Shown here: positions 43,892-53,762 of the stretch, piece after piece | Layout of the letters: each line of letters starts with the position of its first letter | How positions within the stretch are numbered: position 1 is the first letter of the stretch | Assembly (NCBI RefSeq): GCF_947504105.1 | Contig: NZ_CANNGP010000027.1 | Span: 1 to 64,000, forward strand | DNA from: an uncultured Tateyamaria sp. | Lineage (GTDB): Bacteria > Pseudomonadota > Alphaproteobacteria > Rhodobacterales > Rhodobacteraceae | Direction of reading: 5' to 3' | Length of the DNA stretch: 64,000 bases | Notes under the pieces: generated by a model | What the model was told of the DNA's origin: nothing | Databases searched by the model: none | What the model saw: the letters and a program-made list of their open reading frames with translations, nothing else | Made by a program: the position numbers and the translations under genes

Positions 43892-44713
43892 ATGACACGT
43901 CTTATCTTCTTCCTCGCTCTTGTTTGGGCTCTGCCCGCCGCTGCCATGGGACCCTGGCAACGGGACACCTGCCATCTGGAGGTGCCGTGCGCATTGGGTG
44001 GCCGTTCCTACCATGTAAAAGAACCAGACGGATGGGACGGGGAAACGCCCATGCCGGTTCTGATCCATTTCCATGGGTGGCAACGCACCGGTGCGCTGCC
44101 CGTACAGCACCAGCGTATTTCGGGTGCCACCCGGCGCCGCGGGGTGCTGCTGATTGCGCCCAATGGCAATCGCAAGACCTGGAACATGTGGTCGCCGGAA
44201 ACCGAGGATGTGCAATTCGCAGCCGACGTGCTCGATGACGTGATCAAGCGCTATCCGGTCGACACCGATAACATCTATCTGTCGGGCTATTCCTACGGCT
44301 CCATCATGGCGTGGCGTGTGGCCTGTGATCGTGGCACGGATATGAACGTGCGGGCGCTTCTGGGGATCTCGGGCACCATTGACCTGTCCGAAGACTGCGC
44401 GCAGGCCCCGCGCGAGGCGCGCCATGTGCATGGGCTCAACGACAACGTGCTTGATTTTCCATATGGCCCGGATGGGGACACCACGTATCCCGTATCGCTC
44501 TGGCGTGACCATTTGGGATGTACAAATGCGCAGACGGATGGTGGCGACTGGGCTGTTGTCGAATTTCTCTCGCTCTCGCGGACCGAATGGCAGGAATGTG
44601 AAGCGGGCATCAAGGTGACGCTGGATGTCCATCCGGGCGGGCATTTCATTCCCCACGGCTGGATCGCACGGCAGCTGGATGAGCTTCTGGGCCGAGAGCC
44701 TGTGTATCCCTGA
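43892..44713 (+). CDS. exported alpha/beta-hydrolase, polyhydroxybutyrate-depolymerase-like
   Basis: The 273-residue protein has a signal peptide (MTRLIFFLALVWALPAAAMG), oxyanion strand VLIHFHGWQRTG, nucleophile elbow GYSYGS and a late catalytic-His motif GGHFIP. The family contains LpqC/PHB-depolymerase-type esterases. The substrate is unknown. Confidence 0.8.
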   Translation: MTRLIFFLALVWALPAAAMGPWQRDTCHLEVPCALGGRSYHVKEPDGWDGETPMPVLIHFHGWQRTGALPVQHQRISGATRRRGVLLIAPNGNRKTWNMWSPETEDVQFAADVLDDVIKRYPVDTDNIYLSGYSYGSIMAWRVACDRGTDMNVRALLGISGTIDLSEDCAQAPREARHVHGLNDNVLDFPYGPDGDTTYPVSLWRDHLGCTNAQTDGGDWAVVEFLSLSRTEWQECEAGIKVTLDVHPGGHFIPHGWIARQLDELLGREPVYP

Positions 44714-44721
44714 CACGCAAG

Positions 44722-44742
44722 GCGGGGCGTTCACTGCCCCGC
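44722..44742 (+). terminator. hairpin after esterase gene
   Basis: GCGGGGC-GTTCACT-GCCCCGC is a strong 7-bp stem without a T-run. It may slow transcription into pheT or be a processing hairpin. Confidence 0.3.
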
Positions 44743-44804
44743 GCTTGCACCTTGGGCCGATCTTTGCCATTGCAGGCCCGTACTGGAATGCAGGGGACGC
44801 TCCC

Positions 44805-47201
44805 ATGAAATTCACGCTCAGCTGGCTCAAGCAGCACCTCGATACCACCGTAACGGTGGACGAGATCACCTATGCGCTGACCGACCTTGGACTGGAAGTC
44901 GAAGGGGTCGAGGATCGCGGGGCAAAGCTGGCCGACTTTACCATCGGCAAGGTGCTGAGCGCGGAAAAACACCCCGACGCCGACCGCCTGCGCGTGTGCC
45001 AGGTCGCCACGGATGAGGGCGAGAAACAGATCATCTGCGGCGCCCCCAATGCGCGCGAGGGGATCACGGTCGTGGTCGCCAAGCCGGGCGTTTATGTCCC
45101 CGGCATCGACACAACCATCGGCGTGGGCAAGATCCGGGGTATTGAAAGCTTCGGCATGATGGCTTCCGAGCGTGAGATGGAGCTGTCCGAGGAACATGAC
45201 GGCATCATCGAACTCCCGTCGGGAGAGGTCGGCGACCGCTTTGTCGACTGGCTGGCCGAAAACGACCCGGCCAAGGTCGACCCGGTGATCGAGATTGCAA
45301 TCACCCCCAACCGCCCCGACGCGCTGGGCGTGCGCGGCATCGCGCGCGATCTGGCTGCGCGTGGCCTGGGCACCATGCGTCCGAACCCGGTTCCGGAAGT
45401 CGAGGGCGCCTTTGTCTCTGACATTACGATCAGCATTGACGACGATACGTTGGACGGCTGCCCGGCGTTCTTCGGGCGGCTGATCCGGGGTGTTCAGAAC
45501 CGACCAAGCCCGGCGTGGTTGCAGGACCGCCTGCGCGCCATCGGCCTGCGCCCAATCTCGTTCCTCGTCGATGTGACCAACTACTTCACCTACGATCTGA
45601 ACCGCCCTTTGCACGTCTTTGATGCGGACAAGGTCGCCGGGAATTTGCGCGTGCACCGCGCCAAGGGCGGCGAAGAAATCGCCGCCCTTGATGAAAAAAG
45701 CTACACGTTCCAGCCCGGCCAGATGATCATCTCGGATGACAATGGACCCGAAAGCATTGCGGGCATCATGGGCGGCGCCGAAACCGGCTGCACCGAAGAG
45801 ACGGTGAACGTCTTTGTCGAAAGCGCTTATTGGGACCCGGTGCAGATCGCCTATGCGGGCCGCGCGCTCAAGATCAACTCCGATGCGCGCTACCGCTTTG
45901 AGCGCGGTGTCGATCCGGCCTTCACCCCCGTCGGGCTGGACCATGCCTGCGCTATGATTATGGAACACGCAGGCGGAACCGCCTCCAGCATGATCAGCGC
46001 GGGTGCCGTGCCGGACACACGCCGCGCCTACAAACTCGATGCCGCGCGGGTGCAAAGCCTTGTCGGCATGGACATCCACGAAAGCGAACAGCGCCAGACG
46101 CTGACCGCTCTCGGTTTCAAGCTCGAAGGGGACATGGCCCACGTGCCAAGCTGGCGCCCCGATGTGATGGGCGAGGCCGATCTGGTCGAGGAAGTGGCCC
46201 GGGTCGCGTCGCTGACCAAGCTGCAGGGCAAGCCGCTGCCACGGCTGACGCCCGGCGTGCCAAAACCGGTGATGACACCCATCCAGCGGCGCGAACAGAT
46301 TGCGCGCCGGACAGCGGCTGCGCTGGGTTACAATGAATGCGTGACCTACAGCTTCATCGATCAGGCCTCTGCCAAGCTCTTCGGCGGCGGTGACGATGCG
46401 ACGATGCTGGAAAATCCAATCTCCAGCGACATGAGCCATATGCGCCCCGCACTTCTGCCCGGTCTGCTGCAAGCCGCAGCGCGCAATCAGGCACGCGGCT
46501 TTGCCGATCTTGCTCTGTTCGAAGTCGGCCCGGCCTTCAACGGCGGTGAGCCGGGGGAACAGCACCTGCTGGTCTCGGGCCTGCTTGTCGGACGGACAGG
46601 GCCCAAGGACGTGCACGGCGCATCGCGACCCGTCGACGTGTTCGACGTCAAGGCGGATGCCGAAGCGATCCTGTCGGCCATCGGCGCACCGGCCAAGGTG
46701 CAGATTCAGCGCGGCGCGCAAGGCTGGTGGCACCCGGGCCGTCACGGCAAGATCTGCCTTGGTCCCAAGAAGGTGCTGGGCATCTTCGGCGAACTGCACC
46801 CCCGTGTCCTTGAGGCGATGGATGTGAAAGGTCCTGCCATGGCCTTCACCCTCTGGCCTGCCGAAGTGCCTATGCCGCGCAAGGCAGGGGCCAACAAGGG
46901 CGCGCTGGACATCAGCGACCTGCAGGCGGTCGAGCGTGACTTTGCCTTTGTCGTTGACGCAGAGGTCGAAGCACTGACGCTGGTCAACGCGGCCATGGGC
47001 GCAGACAAGGCGCTGATCGAGGATGTCCGCATCTTTGACGAGTTCATCGGCGGCTCCTTGGGTGAGGGCAAGAAATCCCTGGCCCTGACCGTGCGCTTGC
47101 AGCCCAAGGACGCGACCCTCAAGGATGCCGACATCGAAGCGGTGGCGCAGAAGGTGGTCGAGAAGGTCACCAAGGCGACAGGCGGCAGCTTGCGCGGATA
47201 G
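44805..47201 (+). CDS. pheT: phenylalanyl-tRNA synthetase beta subunit
   Basis: The 798-residue subunit starts MKFTLSWLKQHLDTTVTVDE and has the EMAP/tRNA-binding domain (VCQVATDEGEKQIICGAPNA), B3/B4 editing and B5 domains (SWRPDVMGEADLVEEVARV), and a C-terminal anticodon-binding domain ending FDEFIGGSLGEGKKSLALTV. It has the full family length. The long opposite-strand reading frame here is a shadow. Confidence 0.97.
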   Translation: MKFTLSWLKQHLDTTVTVDEITYALTDLGLEVEGVEDRGAKLADFTIGKVLSAEKHPDADRLRVCQVATDEGEKQIICGAPNAREGITVVVAKPGVYVPGIDTTIGVGKIRGIESFGMMASEREMELSEEHDGIIELPSGEVGDRFVDWLAENDPAKVDPVIEIAITPNRPDALGVRGIARDLAARGLGTMRPNPVPEVEGAFVSDITISIDDDTLDGCPAFFGRLIRGVQNRPSPAWLQDRLRAIGLRPISFLVDVTNYFTYDLNRPLHVFDADKVAGNLRVHRAKGGEEIAALDEKSYTFQPGQMIISDDNGPESIAGIMGGAETGCTEETVNVFVESAYWDPVQIAYAGRALKINSDARYRFERGVDPAFTPVGLDHACAMIMEHAGGTASSMISAGAVPDTRRAYKLDAARVQSLVGMDIHESEQRQTLTALGFKLEGDMAHVPSWRPDVMGEADLVEEVARVASLTKLQGKPLPRLTPGVPKPVMTPIQRREQIARRTAAALGYNECVTYSFIDQASAKLFGGGDDATMLENPISSDMSHMRPALLPGLLQAAARNQARGFADLALFEVGPAFNGGEPGEQHLLVSGLLVGRTGPKDVHGASRPVDVFDVKADAEAILSAIGAPAKVQIQRGAQGWWHPGRHGKICLGPKKVLGIFGELHPRVLEAMDVKGPAMAFTLWPAEVPMPRKAGANKGALDISDLQAVERDFAFVVDAEVEALTLVNAAMGADKALIEDVRIFDEFIGGSLGEGKKSLALTVRLQPKDATLKDADIEAVAQKVVEKVTKATGGSLRG

Positions 47202-47209
47202 GTCCGGCA

Positions 47210-47262
47210 CTGGGGGGCCAGCCCCCCAGACCCCCAGAAGTTTATTTGGCAAGATGAAGGGG
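47210..47262. repeat. dispersed intergenic element, copy 1
   Basis: GGGGGCCAGCCCCC-type stem followed by AGACCCCCAGAAGTTTATTTGGCAAGATGAAG-like sequence between convergent pheT and lysR. It is a diverged relative of the copies at 51127 and 61340. Confidence 0.55.
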
Positions 47263-47266
47263 CGGA

Positions 47267-48148
47267 TCAGGTTTCGCTCAGCATCTCTGCGAGCAGGTCG
47301 AACACAAGGCGAATGCGTTTGCTTGTGTGCAGTTCGCGGTGGGTGACCAGCCACACCGGGAAACTGAGGTCGGTGACACCGTCCAGCAAGCGGACCGCAT
47401 CATCGAACTGATCACCAATGTGGTCCGACATTGGGAAAATACCGAAACCTTTGCGCAACAGCTCCCATGTTGTGATTCCGCTGGTGGAACCGGAGCGCAA
47501 GTTTGCGCGGCTTACGGGGATGCCATATTCTTCCATGGCCGCGACAAAGGCGTCATCGTCGGCCATGCTGATGAAGTCGTGTTCCCTCAGATCCTCAACC
47601 GTTTTGGGCATACCGCGAGCCGCCACATAAGACTTGGAGGCGTAAAGATGCGCTGACGAGTCGCCAATCTTGCGCGCGATTAGGTCAGGTTCGGTCGGGC
47701 GGACATGGCGGATGGCAATGTCCGCCTCGCGCTTGAGGATATCGCGGATATCGTTGGCGGCAATCACATCAACGCGCAGGCGCGGGGCAAGGTCCCGCAG
47801 TTTCAGCAGGGTATCGGGCAGGACATAGGCGCTCATCATGTCAGAGGCTGTCACGCGGATCGTGCCCTCCAACCCTTGGGTCCTTCCCTGGGCAATGACG
47901 GCGATGCGCGTCGCGGCTTCCCCCATCTTGCGTGCTTCAACCAGCAGGTCACGGCCTGCATCCGTCAGTGTCATCGTCCGCGATGTGCGCTCGAACAGGG
48001 TCAGGCGCAACGCGTCCTCCAGTGCACTGACCTGCCGCCCGATCGTGGGCTGGGCCAGGCCAAGTTGCCGGGCGGCTGCGGACAGTGATCCGGTTTCGGC
48101 CGTTGCCAGAAATGCGCGCAGATGCGTCCAGTCAAACCTTCGTTCCAT
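47267..48148 (-). CDS. LysR-family transcriptional regulator
   Basis: The 293-residue regulator has the N-terminal helix-turn-helix (FDWTHLRAFLATAETGSLSA, PTIGRQVSALE) and a LysR substrate domain. It is divergent from a methyltransferase gene. A perfect GTATATATAC lies 8 bp beyond its start and may belong to its operator. Confidence 0.88.
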   Translation of the reverse strand: MERRFDWTHLRAFLATAETGSLSAAARQLGLAQPTIGRQVSALEDALRLTLFERTSRTMTLTDAGRDLLVEARKMGEAATRIAVIAQGRTQGLEGTIRVTASDMMSAYVLPDTLLKLRDLAPRLRVDVIAANDIRDILKREADIAIRHVRPTEPDLIARKIGDSSAHLYASKSYVAARGMPKTVEDLREHDFISMADDDAFVAAMEEYGIPVSRANLRSGSTSGITTWELLRKGFGIFPMSDHIGDQFDDAVRLLDGVTDLSFPVWLVTHRELHTSKRIRLVFDLLAEMLSET

Positions 48149-48156
48149 GCAAATTT

Positions 48157-48166
48157 GTATATATAC
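48157..48166. promoter_or_regulatory. palindrome GTATATATAC in lysR/methyltransferase gap
   Basis: A perfect 10-bp palindrome sits in the 85-bp divergent gap. AT-rich arms AAATT flank it on both sides. The position suits a LysR site or a -10 region. Confidence 0.3.
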
Positions 48167-48233
48167 GTTGCGAAATTCGTCAATTTATTGCGCCCGAGGT
48201 TACCTGTATATGCAGTGGTGAAGGAGATGGATG

Positions 48234-48863
48234 ATGAAACCGAACGCACAATTCTGGGACAAGTTGGCGGTCAAATACGCGGCACAACCGATCAGCGACC
48301 CGGATGCATATGAACAGACACTTGAGCGGGTTGTGTCTTACCTCAAGCCGACGGACCGGGTGCTGGAGCTGGGCTGTGGCACCGGCAGCACGGCGCTCAA
48401 GCTTGCACCACATGCGGGATCGATCCTTGCCACCGACTTTTCCGAAGGCATGATCGCACAGGCAGAAGCGAAGGTAGGTGTGGACAACGTGCGCTTCATG
48501 CAGGCCGACACGTTCAGTCCCGCATTGGCGGATGGATCGTTTGATGTCGTCATGGCCTTCAACCTGTTTCACCTTGTGGACCGCGTTGATGACGCAATGG
48601 CGCGTGTGCACGACCTCCTGGTGCCGGGCGGTGTCTTCATCTCGAAAACGCCCTGTATTGGTGAACGGTCGCTTGGGTTGAAGTTCGGGCTGTTGAAACG
48701 GCTCATTCCGCTGATGCAGTTTTTCGGCAAGGCTCCGTTTGTCCGCTTCGAAACCATCAAGAGCCTTGAGGCGCGGATTGTCCGCGCCGGGTTCGAGGTG
48801 ATCGAGACAGGAAACTACCCGCTGCGCCCGCCCAGTCATTTTGTTGTGGCCCGGCGTCCTTGA
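48234..48863 (+). CDS. class I SAM-dependent methyltransferase
   Basis: The 209-residue protein has SAM motif I VLELGCGTGSTALKLA, then ATDFSEGMIAQAE and FDVVMAFNLFHLVDR. AAGGAG is 7 nt before this ATG and 4 nt before another ATG one codon upstream. The substrate is unknown. Confidence 0.85.
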   Translation: MKPNAQFWDKLAVKYAAQPISDPDAYEQTLERVVSYLKPTDRVLELGCGTGSTALKLAPHAGSILATDFSEGMIAQAEAKVGVDNVRFMQADTFSPALADGSFDVVMAFNLFHLVDRVDDAMARVHDLLVPGGVFISKTPCIGERSLGLKFGLLKRLIPLMQFFGKAPFVRFETIKSLEARIVRAGFEVIETGNYPLRPPSHFVVARRP

Positions 48864-48924
48864 CCCTTGTTTTTCGTGCTGTCAGACGCAGGTTAGGTCC
48901 AGCTGGGAAAAAAGGAGCGCTGTG

Positions 48925-49371
48925 ATGCTGAACGTTTACCTTTCCGGGGAAATTCATACCGATTGGCGAGAGCAGATAGTAGATGGCGCACAGGGCCTTG
49001 ATGTGACCTTTTCCGGGCCGGTGACCGATCACGCTTCGAGCGATGATTGCGGTGTCGTGATCCTTGGATCCGAGGACAAGAAGTACTGGCATGATCACAA
49101 GGGCGCGATGGTGAACGCCATCCGCACCCGCAAGGGAATTGCGGATGCGGATGTGGTCGTGGTGCGCTTTGGCGACCAGTACAAGCAATGGAATGCCGCC
49201 TTTGATGCCGGGTATGCTGCGGCACTGGGCAAGTCGTTGATCATCCTGCATGGCCCCGATCATGCCCATGCCTTGAAAGAGGTGGATGCGGCGGCCCTGG
49301 CCGTGGCTGAAGAACCCGGGCAGGTGGTGGATGTCTTGCGCTATGTGCTGACCGGCTCTTTGCCCGGATAG
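48925..49371 (+). CDS. YtoQ-family protein
   Basis: The 148-residue protein reads MLNVYLSGEIHTDWREQI, GSEDKKYWHDHKGAMVNAIR and DVVVVRFGDQYKQWNAAFDA, the YtoQ signature. It has a nucleoside 2-deoxyribosyltransferase-like fold; function is unproven. AAAGGAG precedes the ATG. Confidence 0.88.
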   Translation: MLNVYLSGEIHTDWREQIVDGAQGLDVTFSGPVTDHASSDDCGVVILGSEDKKYWHDHKGAMVNAIRTRKGIADADVVVVRFGDQYKQWNAAFDAGYAAALGKSLIILHGPDHAHALKEVDAAALAVAEEPGQVVDVLRYVLTGSLPG

Positions 49372-49488
49372 GTCGCCTGGTGGCACTGTTCCGGGCCAGA
49401 GGCCCGGAATGCGCCCACCCGCCGACCCTGGGTCACACTTGTAACGCTCCGGGTGCGCTCTTAGCCTTTTTGAAAGGGAGACGCGCAG

Positions 49489-51093
49489 ATGAAATTCGAC
49501 TACGTGATCGTTGGCGGCGGGTCCGCAGGGTGCGTGATGGCATCGCGTCTGAGCGAGGATGCGGCTGTGTCAGTGTGCCTGATAGAGGCCGGGGGCTCAG
49601 GGCGCGACATCTTTGTCCGCGCGCCTGCGCTGGTGGCGGGCATGATCTCTGGCCGACCCAAGATCAACAACTGGGCCTTTCACACGGAACCGCAGCCCGA
49701 ATTGAATGGGCGGCGGGGGTTCCAGCCGCGTGGCCGTGCATTGGGGGGATCAAGCGCCACCAACGCGATGCTCTATGTCCGAGGGCATCAGCGCGACTAT
49801 GACGAATGGGCGGATCTTGGGGCTGATGGTTGGGATTGGGACAGCGTGCTGCCCTATTTCAAACGGTCAGAGGGCAATGTGCGCGGTGCGGATGACCTGC
49901 ATGGCGATAGTGGGCCGTTGCAAGTGGCCGAGCAATCCGATCCGCGCCGGATCACGCATGCCTTTATCGAAGCAGGCGCCCAGCAGCAGTTGCGGGTTAC
50001 TGATGATTTCAATGATGCCGAACAGGCCGGCGTAGGTCTGTATCAGGTGACGCAGCACCATTCCGGCGAAGCCAAAGGAGAGCGATGCTCGGCTGCAGCG
50101 GCGTATTTGCCAGATGCGGTGCAAGCGAGAGCGAACCTGACCGTTCTGACCCGTGCCATCGCCCAAAAGGTCGAGATGGACGGAACGCGCGCGATTGGAG
50201 TGCGGATCAAACATCAAGGCAAGGTCAAGCTGGTCGAAGCGGGACGAGAGGTCATTCTGTCGAGCGGTGCCTTTGGATCACCCCAATTGCTGCTCCTGTC
50301 CGGGATTGGTCCGCGCGATGAACTGGCGTCGCACGGCATCGAACCGGTCCATGAACTGCCCGGGGTCGGGCAGAACCTGCAAGACCATCTGGACTATATC
50401 ATCAGCTATCATTCCAAGCGTGATGACGTTGTGGGGCTGGGTCCCAAGGGCTTGATGGCGTTGGCCAAGGCGGGGTTGCAATGGCGCAAGGACGGGTCGG
50501 GCATGTTCGCATCACCCTTCGCCGAAGGGGGTGCCTTCCTGCGCTCTGATCCGTCTGTTGACCGCCCTGATCTGCAACTGCATTTCGTTGTGGGCATCGT
50601 GGACCAGCATATGCGCAAGATACATGTGAAGTTTGGCTATTCCTGCCATGTCTGTGTGCTGCGCCCGCACAGCCGCGGCCATGTCGGCCTGCACTCTGCT
50701 GATCCGTCAAAACCGCCGTTGATTGATCCCGGTTACCTGACCGACCGGCGTGATCTGGATGTGATGATGAAAGGTGCGCGACAGATGGAGAGCATACTGA
50801 CCGCACCCCCACTCGACCCTTGGCGCGGCACGCAACTCTATCCCCATGACGGTAGCGATGTGGGGTTGGAGGCTGATATTCGGGCGCGCGCAGATACGAT
50901 CTATCATCCGGTTGGCACGTGCCGGATGGGGCGGGATGAGATGGCCGTGACGGACGCTGCGGGCTCCGTGCATGGTGTCGAGGGGCTGCGGGTTGTCGAT
51001 GCCTCTCTGATGCCGCGCCTGGTTGGTGGGAACACGAATGCTCCCACCATCATGATGGCAGAAAAGATCAGCGCCCAGATGCGCGCAGCGTGA
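49489..51093 (+). CDS. GMC-family FAD oxidoreductase
   Basis: The 534-residue flavoenzyme has the N-terminal FAD fold [20 protein letters not shown] signature 1 [18 protein letters not shown], signature 2 [17 protein letters not shown] and C-terminal HPVGTCRMG. It belongs to the choline/alcohol dehydrogenase group. The substrate is unknown. No signal peptide is present. Confidence 0.9.
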   Translation: MKFDYVIVGGGSAGCVMASRLSEDAAVSVCLIEAGGSGRDIFVRAPALVAGMISGRPKINNWAFHTEPQPELNGRRGFQPRGRALGGSSATNAMLYVRGHQRDYDEWADLGADGWDWDSVLPYFKRSEGNVRGADDLHGDSGPLQVAEQSDPRRITHAFIEAGAQQQLRVTDDFNDAEQAGVGLYQVTQHHSGEAKGERCSAAAAYLPDAVQARANLTVLTRAIAQKVEMDGTRAIGVRIKHQGKVKLVEAGREVILSSGAFGSPQLLLLSGIGPRDELASHGIEPVHELPGVGQNLQDHLDYIISYHSKRDDVVGLGPKGLMALAKAGLQWRKDGSGMFASPFAEGGAFLRSDPSVDRPDLQLHFVVGIVDQHMRKIHVKFGYSCHVCVLRPHSRGHVGLHSADPSKPPLIDPGYLTDRRDLDVMMKGARQMESILTAPPLDPWRGTQLYPHDGSDVGLEADIRARADTIYHPVGTCRMGRDEMAVTDAAGSVHGVEGLRVVDASLMPRLVGGNTNAPTIMMAEKISAQMRAA

Positions 51094-51126
51094 TCCAGCG
51101 AGCGCTGCGCGACACCATTCCGCATT

Positions 51127-51171
51127 GGGGGCCAGCCCCCAAACCCCCGAGGTATTTTCAGCCAGAAGAAG
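51127..51171. repeat. dispersed intergenic element, copy 2
   Basis: GGGGGCCAGCCCCC followed by AACCCCCGAGGTATTTTCAG and CCAGAAGAAGGG between the convergent GMC and GST genes. The same core recurs at 61340-61400 and, inverted, at 61527-61570. Confidence 0.65.
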
Positions 51172-51174
51172 GGA

Positions 51175-51873
51175 TCAGGGGCGTGGCGGAATGTTCTTGG
51201 CCTTGTCCACGGCGGGGCGGGCCATGAAGCGGTCAAGATAGGCCACGAGGTTCTTGTGGTCGTCCCAACCGACCATCTCCCTGGCGCCGTAGAAGTTCAG
51301 GGCGTTGAGCCAGGGTGCGATCGCGATATCCGCGATGGAATATTGCCCGGTGACCCAGTCCTTGTCGCCGAGTTCCTTGTCCAGGACGGACAGCAGGCGC
51401 TTGGATTCGTTGACGTACCGCTCTTGCGGACGTTTATCCTCCCACTCGGAGCCGGCAAATTTCACGAAGAAACCCATTTGACCAAGCATCGGACCGACGC
51501 CGCCCATCTGGAACATCAGCCATTGGATCGTCCGGGCCTTGTCGCTGGCCGTTTCGCCAATCAGCTTGCCCGACTTTTCCGCAAGATAGATCAGGATTGC
51601 ACCGGATTCGAACAGGCCGACCGGCGTGCCATCCGGGCCGTTTGGATCAATGATCGCCGGGATCTTGTTGTTGGGGTTCAGGGACAGGAATTCGGGGCTT
51701 TTCACATCCGTATCCGACAGCGTGACCAAATGCGCCTCGTAGGGGATCTCCATCTCTTCCAGTGCGATGGACGCCTTCACGCCGTTTGGCGTTGGAAACG
51801 AAAACAGTTGCAGAACGGATGGATCCTTGGGGGTCCATTTCTGCGTGATGGGAAAGGCGCTGAGGTCAGCCAT
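51175..51873 (-). CDS. glutathione S-transferase family protein (YfcG-like)
   Basis: The 232-residue protein has a thioredoxin-like N-domain (FSFPTPNGVKASIALEEMEI, NPNNKIPAIIDPNG, LFESGAILIYLAEKSG) and an all-helical C-domain (YSIADIAIAPWL). It resembles disulfide-bond oxidoreductase GSTs. AAGGAG lies 7 nt before the ATG. Confidence 0.88.
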   Translation of the reverse strand: MADLSAFPITQKWTPKDPSVLQLFSFPTPNGVKASIALEEMEIPYEAHLVTLSDTDVKSPEFLSLNPNNKIPAIIDPNGPDGTPVGLFESGAILIYLAEKSGKLIGETASDKARTIQWLMFQMGGVGPMLGQMGFFVKFAGSEWEDKRPQERYVNESKRLLSVLDKELGDKDWVTGQYSIADIAIAPWLNALNFYGAREMVGWDDHKNLVAYLDRFMARPAVDKAKNIPPRP

Positions 51874-52019
51874 GGGTCGTCTCCTTGAAATGATGGGTCC
51901 GACATAGGCGAAATTCCCCCCCAAAATAGGCTTTGTCATGTGGGAAGATGTGTTAACCAGTGTTTGCACGCGCACATCAAAACAAAATAGAGCGTGTGGA
52001 AGCCAACGAGGGACTAGAT

Positions 52020-52448
52020 ATGCTAAACGAATTCAAGGATTTCATCGCCAAGGGCAATGTCATGGACATGGCCGTGGGGATCATCATCGGTGCGGCCTTT
52101 ACCGCCATCGTGACATCGCTGGTGGGTGATCTCATCAACCCGATCATCGGTTTGTTCACCGGCGGTCTGGATTTCACCAATAACTATGCGGTTCTGGCGG
52201 GTGATGTGGCCGAGGGCGCATCGCTGGAAGCGGCCCGCGAAGCCGGGGCCGCCGTATTTGCGTATGGTGCCTTCCTGATGGCCGTCATCAACTTCGTGAT
52301 CATCGCGTTCGTGGTGTTCATGTTGGTGCGCTACGTGAACAAGGTCAAAGCGGCTGCAGAGAAGCCGGAAGAGCCCGCTGAAGAAGCGCCAGCAGGTCCG
52401 TCCGAACTGGATGTGTTGCTCGAGATCCGCGACGCTCTGGCCAAGTAA
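52020..52448 (+). CDS. mscL: large-conductance mechanosensitive channel
   Basis: The 142-residue MscL starts [20 protein letters not shown] with first span [19 protein letters not shown] and a second span near 80-100. A Pro/Glu-rich linker leads to the C-terminal helix ([13 protein letters not shown]). It releases solutes on hypo-osmotic shock. GAGGGA precedes the ATG. Confidence 0.95.
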   Translation: MLNEFKDFIAKGNVMDMAVGIIIGAAFTAIVTSLVGDLINPIIGLFTGGLDFTNNYAVLAGDVAEGASLEAAREAGAAVFAYGAFLMAVINFVIIAFVVFMLVRYVNKVKAAAEKPEEPAEEAPAGPSELDVLLEIRDALAK

Positions 52449-52476
52449 GGCTCAACACCGCAACAAGACCAAGTGG

Positions 52477-52507
52477 GGCCGCCCGGTGCAATCCGAGCGG
52501 CCTTTTT
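52477..52507 (+). terminator. terminator after mscL
   Basis: GGCCGC (52477-52482) pairs with GCGGCC (52497-52502) and is followed by T5. The convergent ald stop lies right after it. Confidence 0.75.
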
Positions 52508-52508
52508 C

Positions 52509-53627
52509 TTATTGTTTGAGGGCAAGGTTGGGGGCAACCACGTCGATGCCCAGCGCTTTGCCAACGGCGTAGTAGGTCAGTGTCCCGGCATGCACATTCA
52601 GTCCGGCCAGCAGGTGCGGGTCATCCTCGCAGGCCTGACGCCAACCCTTGTCCGCCAGTGCCAGCATGAACGGCATCGTTGCGTTGCCAAGGGCGATGGT
52701 TGATGTGCGGGCAACGGCACCGGGCATGTTGGCCACGCAATAGTGCATGATCCCGTCGACATCGTAGATCGGATCGTCATGCGTGGTCGCGCGGGACGTT
52801 TCAAAACAGCCGCCCTGGTCAATCGCGACATCGACAATGGCAGCTCCGGGTTTCATGGTCGACAGCTGATCACGCGTCACCAGCTTGGGGGCTGCGGCGC
52901 CCGGGATCAGGACCGCACCAACCACCATGTCGGCCTCCGCCACCAGTTCGGCCGTATTGCCCGCACTGGCGTAGCTTGTCTTGAACAGGCCGGAAAACAC
53001 GTCATCCAGGTAACGCATCCGGGGCAGGGATCGGTCCAGGACCGTCACGTCAGCGCCCATACCGGCGGCAACGCGGGCCGCGTGTGTGCCGACAACACCG
53101 CCACCGATGACGACCACCTTGGCAGGTCCGACACCGGGCACACCGCCCATCAACACACCGCGCCCGCCATTTGCCTTCTGCAAGGTCCATGCGCCAACTT
53201 GCGGGGCCAGACGACCCGCCACTTCCGACATGGGGGCAAGCAAGGGCAGGCCGCCTGCCGGGTCGGTCACCGTCTCATACGCGATGGCCGTACAACCCGA
53301 GGCGAGCAGGTCATGGGTTTGCTCGGGATCTGGTGCCAGGTGCAGGTAGGTGAACAACAGTTGCCCCTCGCGCAGCATCTTGCGCTCGACCGCTTGGGGC
53401 TCTTTCACCTTCACGATCATGTCTGCGACGGCAAAAATTTCTTCTGCCGTGTCCAAGACCTGCGCACCAGCCGCGGTGTAGTCCGTGTCTTCGAACCCGG
53501 CCCCTTTGCCTGCACCGGCCTGAACGCTGATGGTATGGCCGTGGGCGACGGCCTCGCGCGCCGCATTTGGCGTCAGGCCGACACGGTATTCTTGTGCCTT
53601 GATCTCAGTTGGGCATCCGATGTGCAT
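52509..53627 (-). CDS. ald: alanine dehydrogenase
   Basis: The 372-residue enzyme interconverts L-alanine and pyruvate with NAD. It starts MHIGCPTEIKAQEYRVGLTP and has VKEPQAVERKML with the substrate-site Lys, the NAD fold VVVIGGGVVGTHAARVAAGM, and DVAIDQGGCFETS. It is divergent from an Lrp-type regulator with a shared operator cluster. Confidence 0.95.
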   Translation of the reverse strand: MHIGCPTEIKAQEYRVGLTPNAAREAVAHGHTISVQAGAGKGAGFEDTDYTAAGAQVLDTAEEIFAVADMIVKVKEPQAVERKMLREGQLLFTYLHLAPDPEQTHDLLASGCTAIAYETVTDPAGGLPLLAPMSEVAGRLAPQVGAWTLQKANGGRGVLMGGVPGVGPAKVVVIGGGVVGTHAARVAAGMGADVTVLDRSLPRMRYLDDVFSGLFKTSYASAGNTAELVAEADMVVGAVLIPGAAAPKLVTRDQLSTMKPGAAIVDVAIDQGGCFETSRATTHDDPIYDVDGIMHYCVANMPGAVARTSTIALGNATMPFMLALADKGWRQACEDDPHLLAGLNVHAGTLTYYAVGKALGIDVVAPNLALKQ

Positions 53628-53645
53628 AGCAGTTTACTCCTCCAG

Positions 53646-53731
53646 TTGCGCCCAGAGTCGCGCAATTGGCTTGCAATTGGGCACTAGAAATGGATCGTGT
53701 TGGTGCGCAAACATCGAAGAAATGTGCGCAA
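53646..53731. promoter_or_regulatory. TTGCGC/GCGCAA half-site cluster between ald and its regulator
   Basis: Four 6-bp half-sites occur: TTGCGC 53646-53651, GCGCAA 53660-53665 (inverted, 8-bp spacer), GCGCAA 53705-53710 and GCGCAA 53726-53731 (direct, 21 bp apart). The layout fits multimeric binding by an Lrp/AldR protein. Confidence 0.55.
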
Positions 53732-53762
53732 CTGTGCTCTTATGACGAAGGATCCTGCATGC

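Noticed and set aside
44646-47354. A 902-codon open frame on the minus strand across pheT
   Set aside because: pheT on the plus strand matches its family over its full length. The opposite frame is a GC-rich shadow with no family features.
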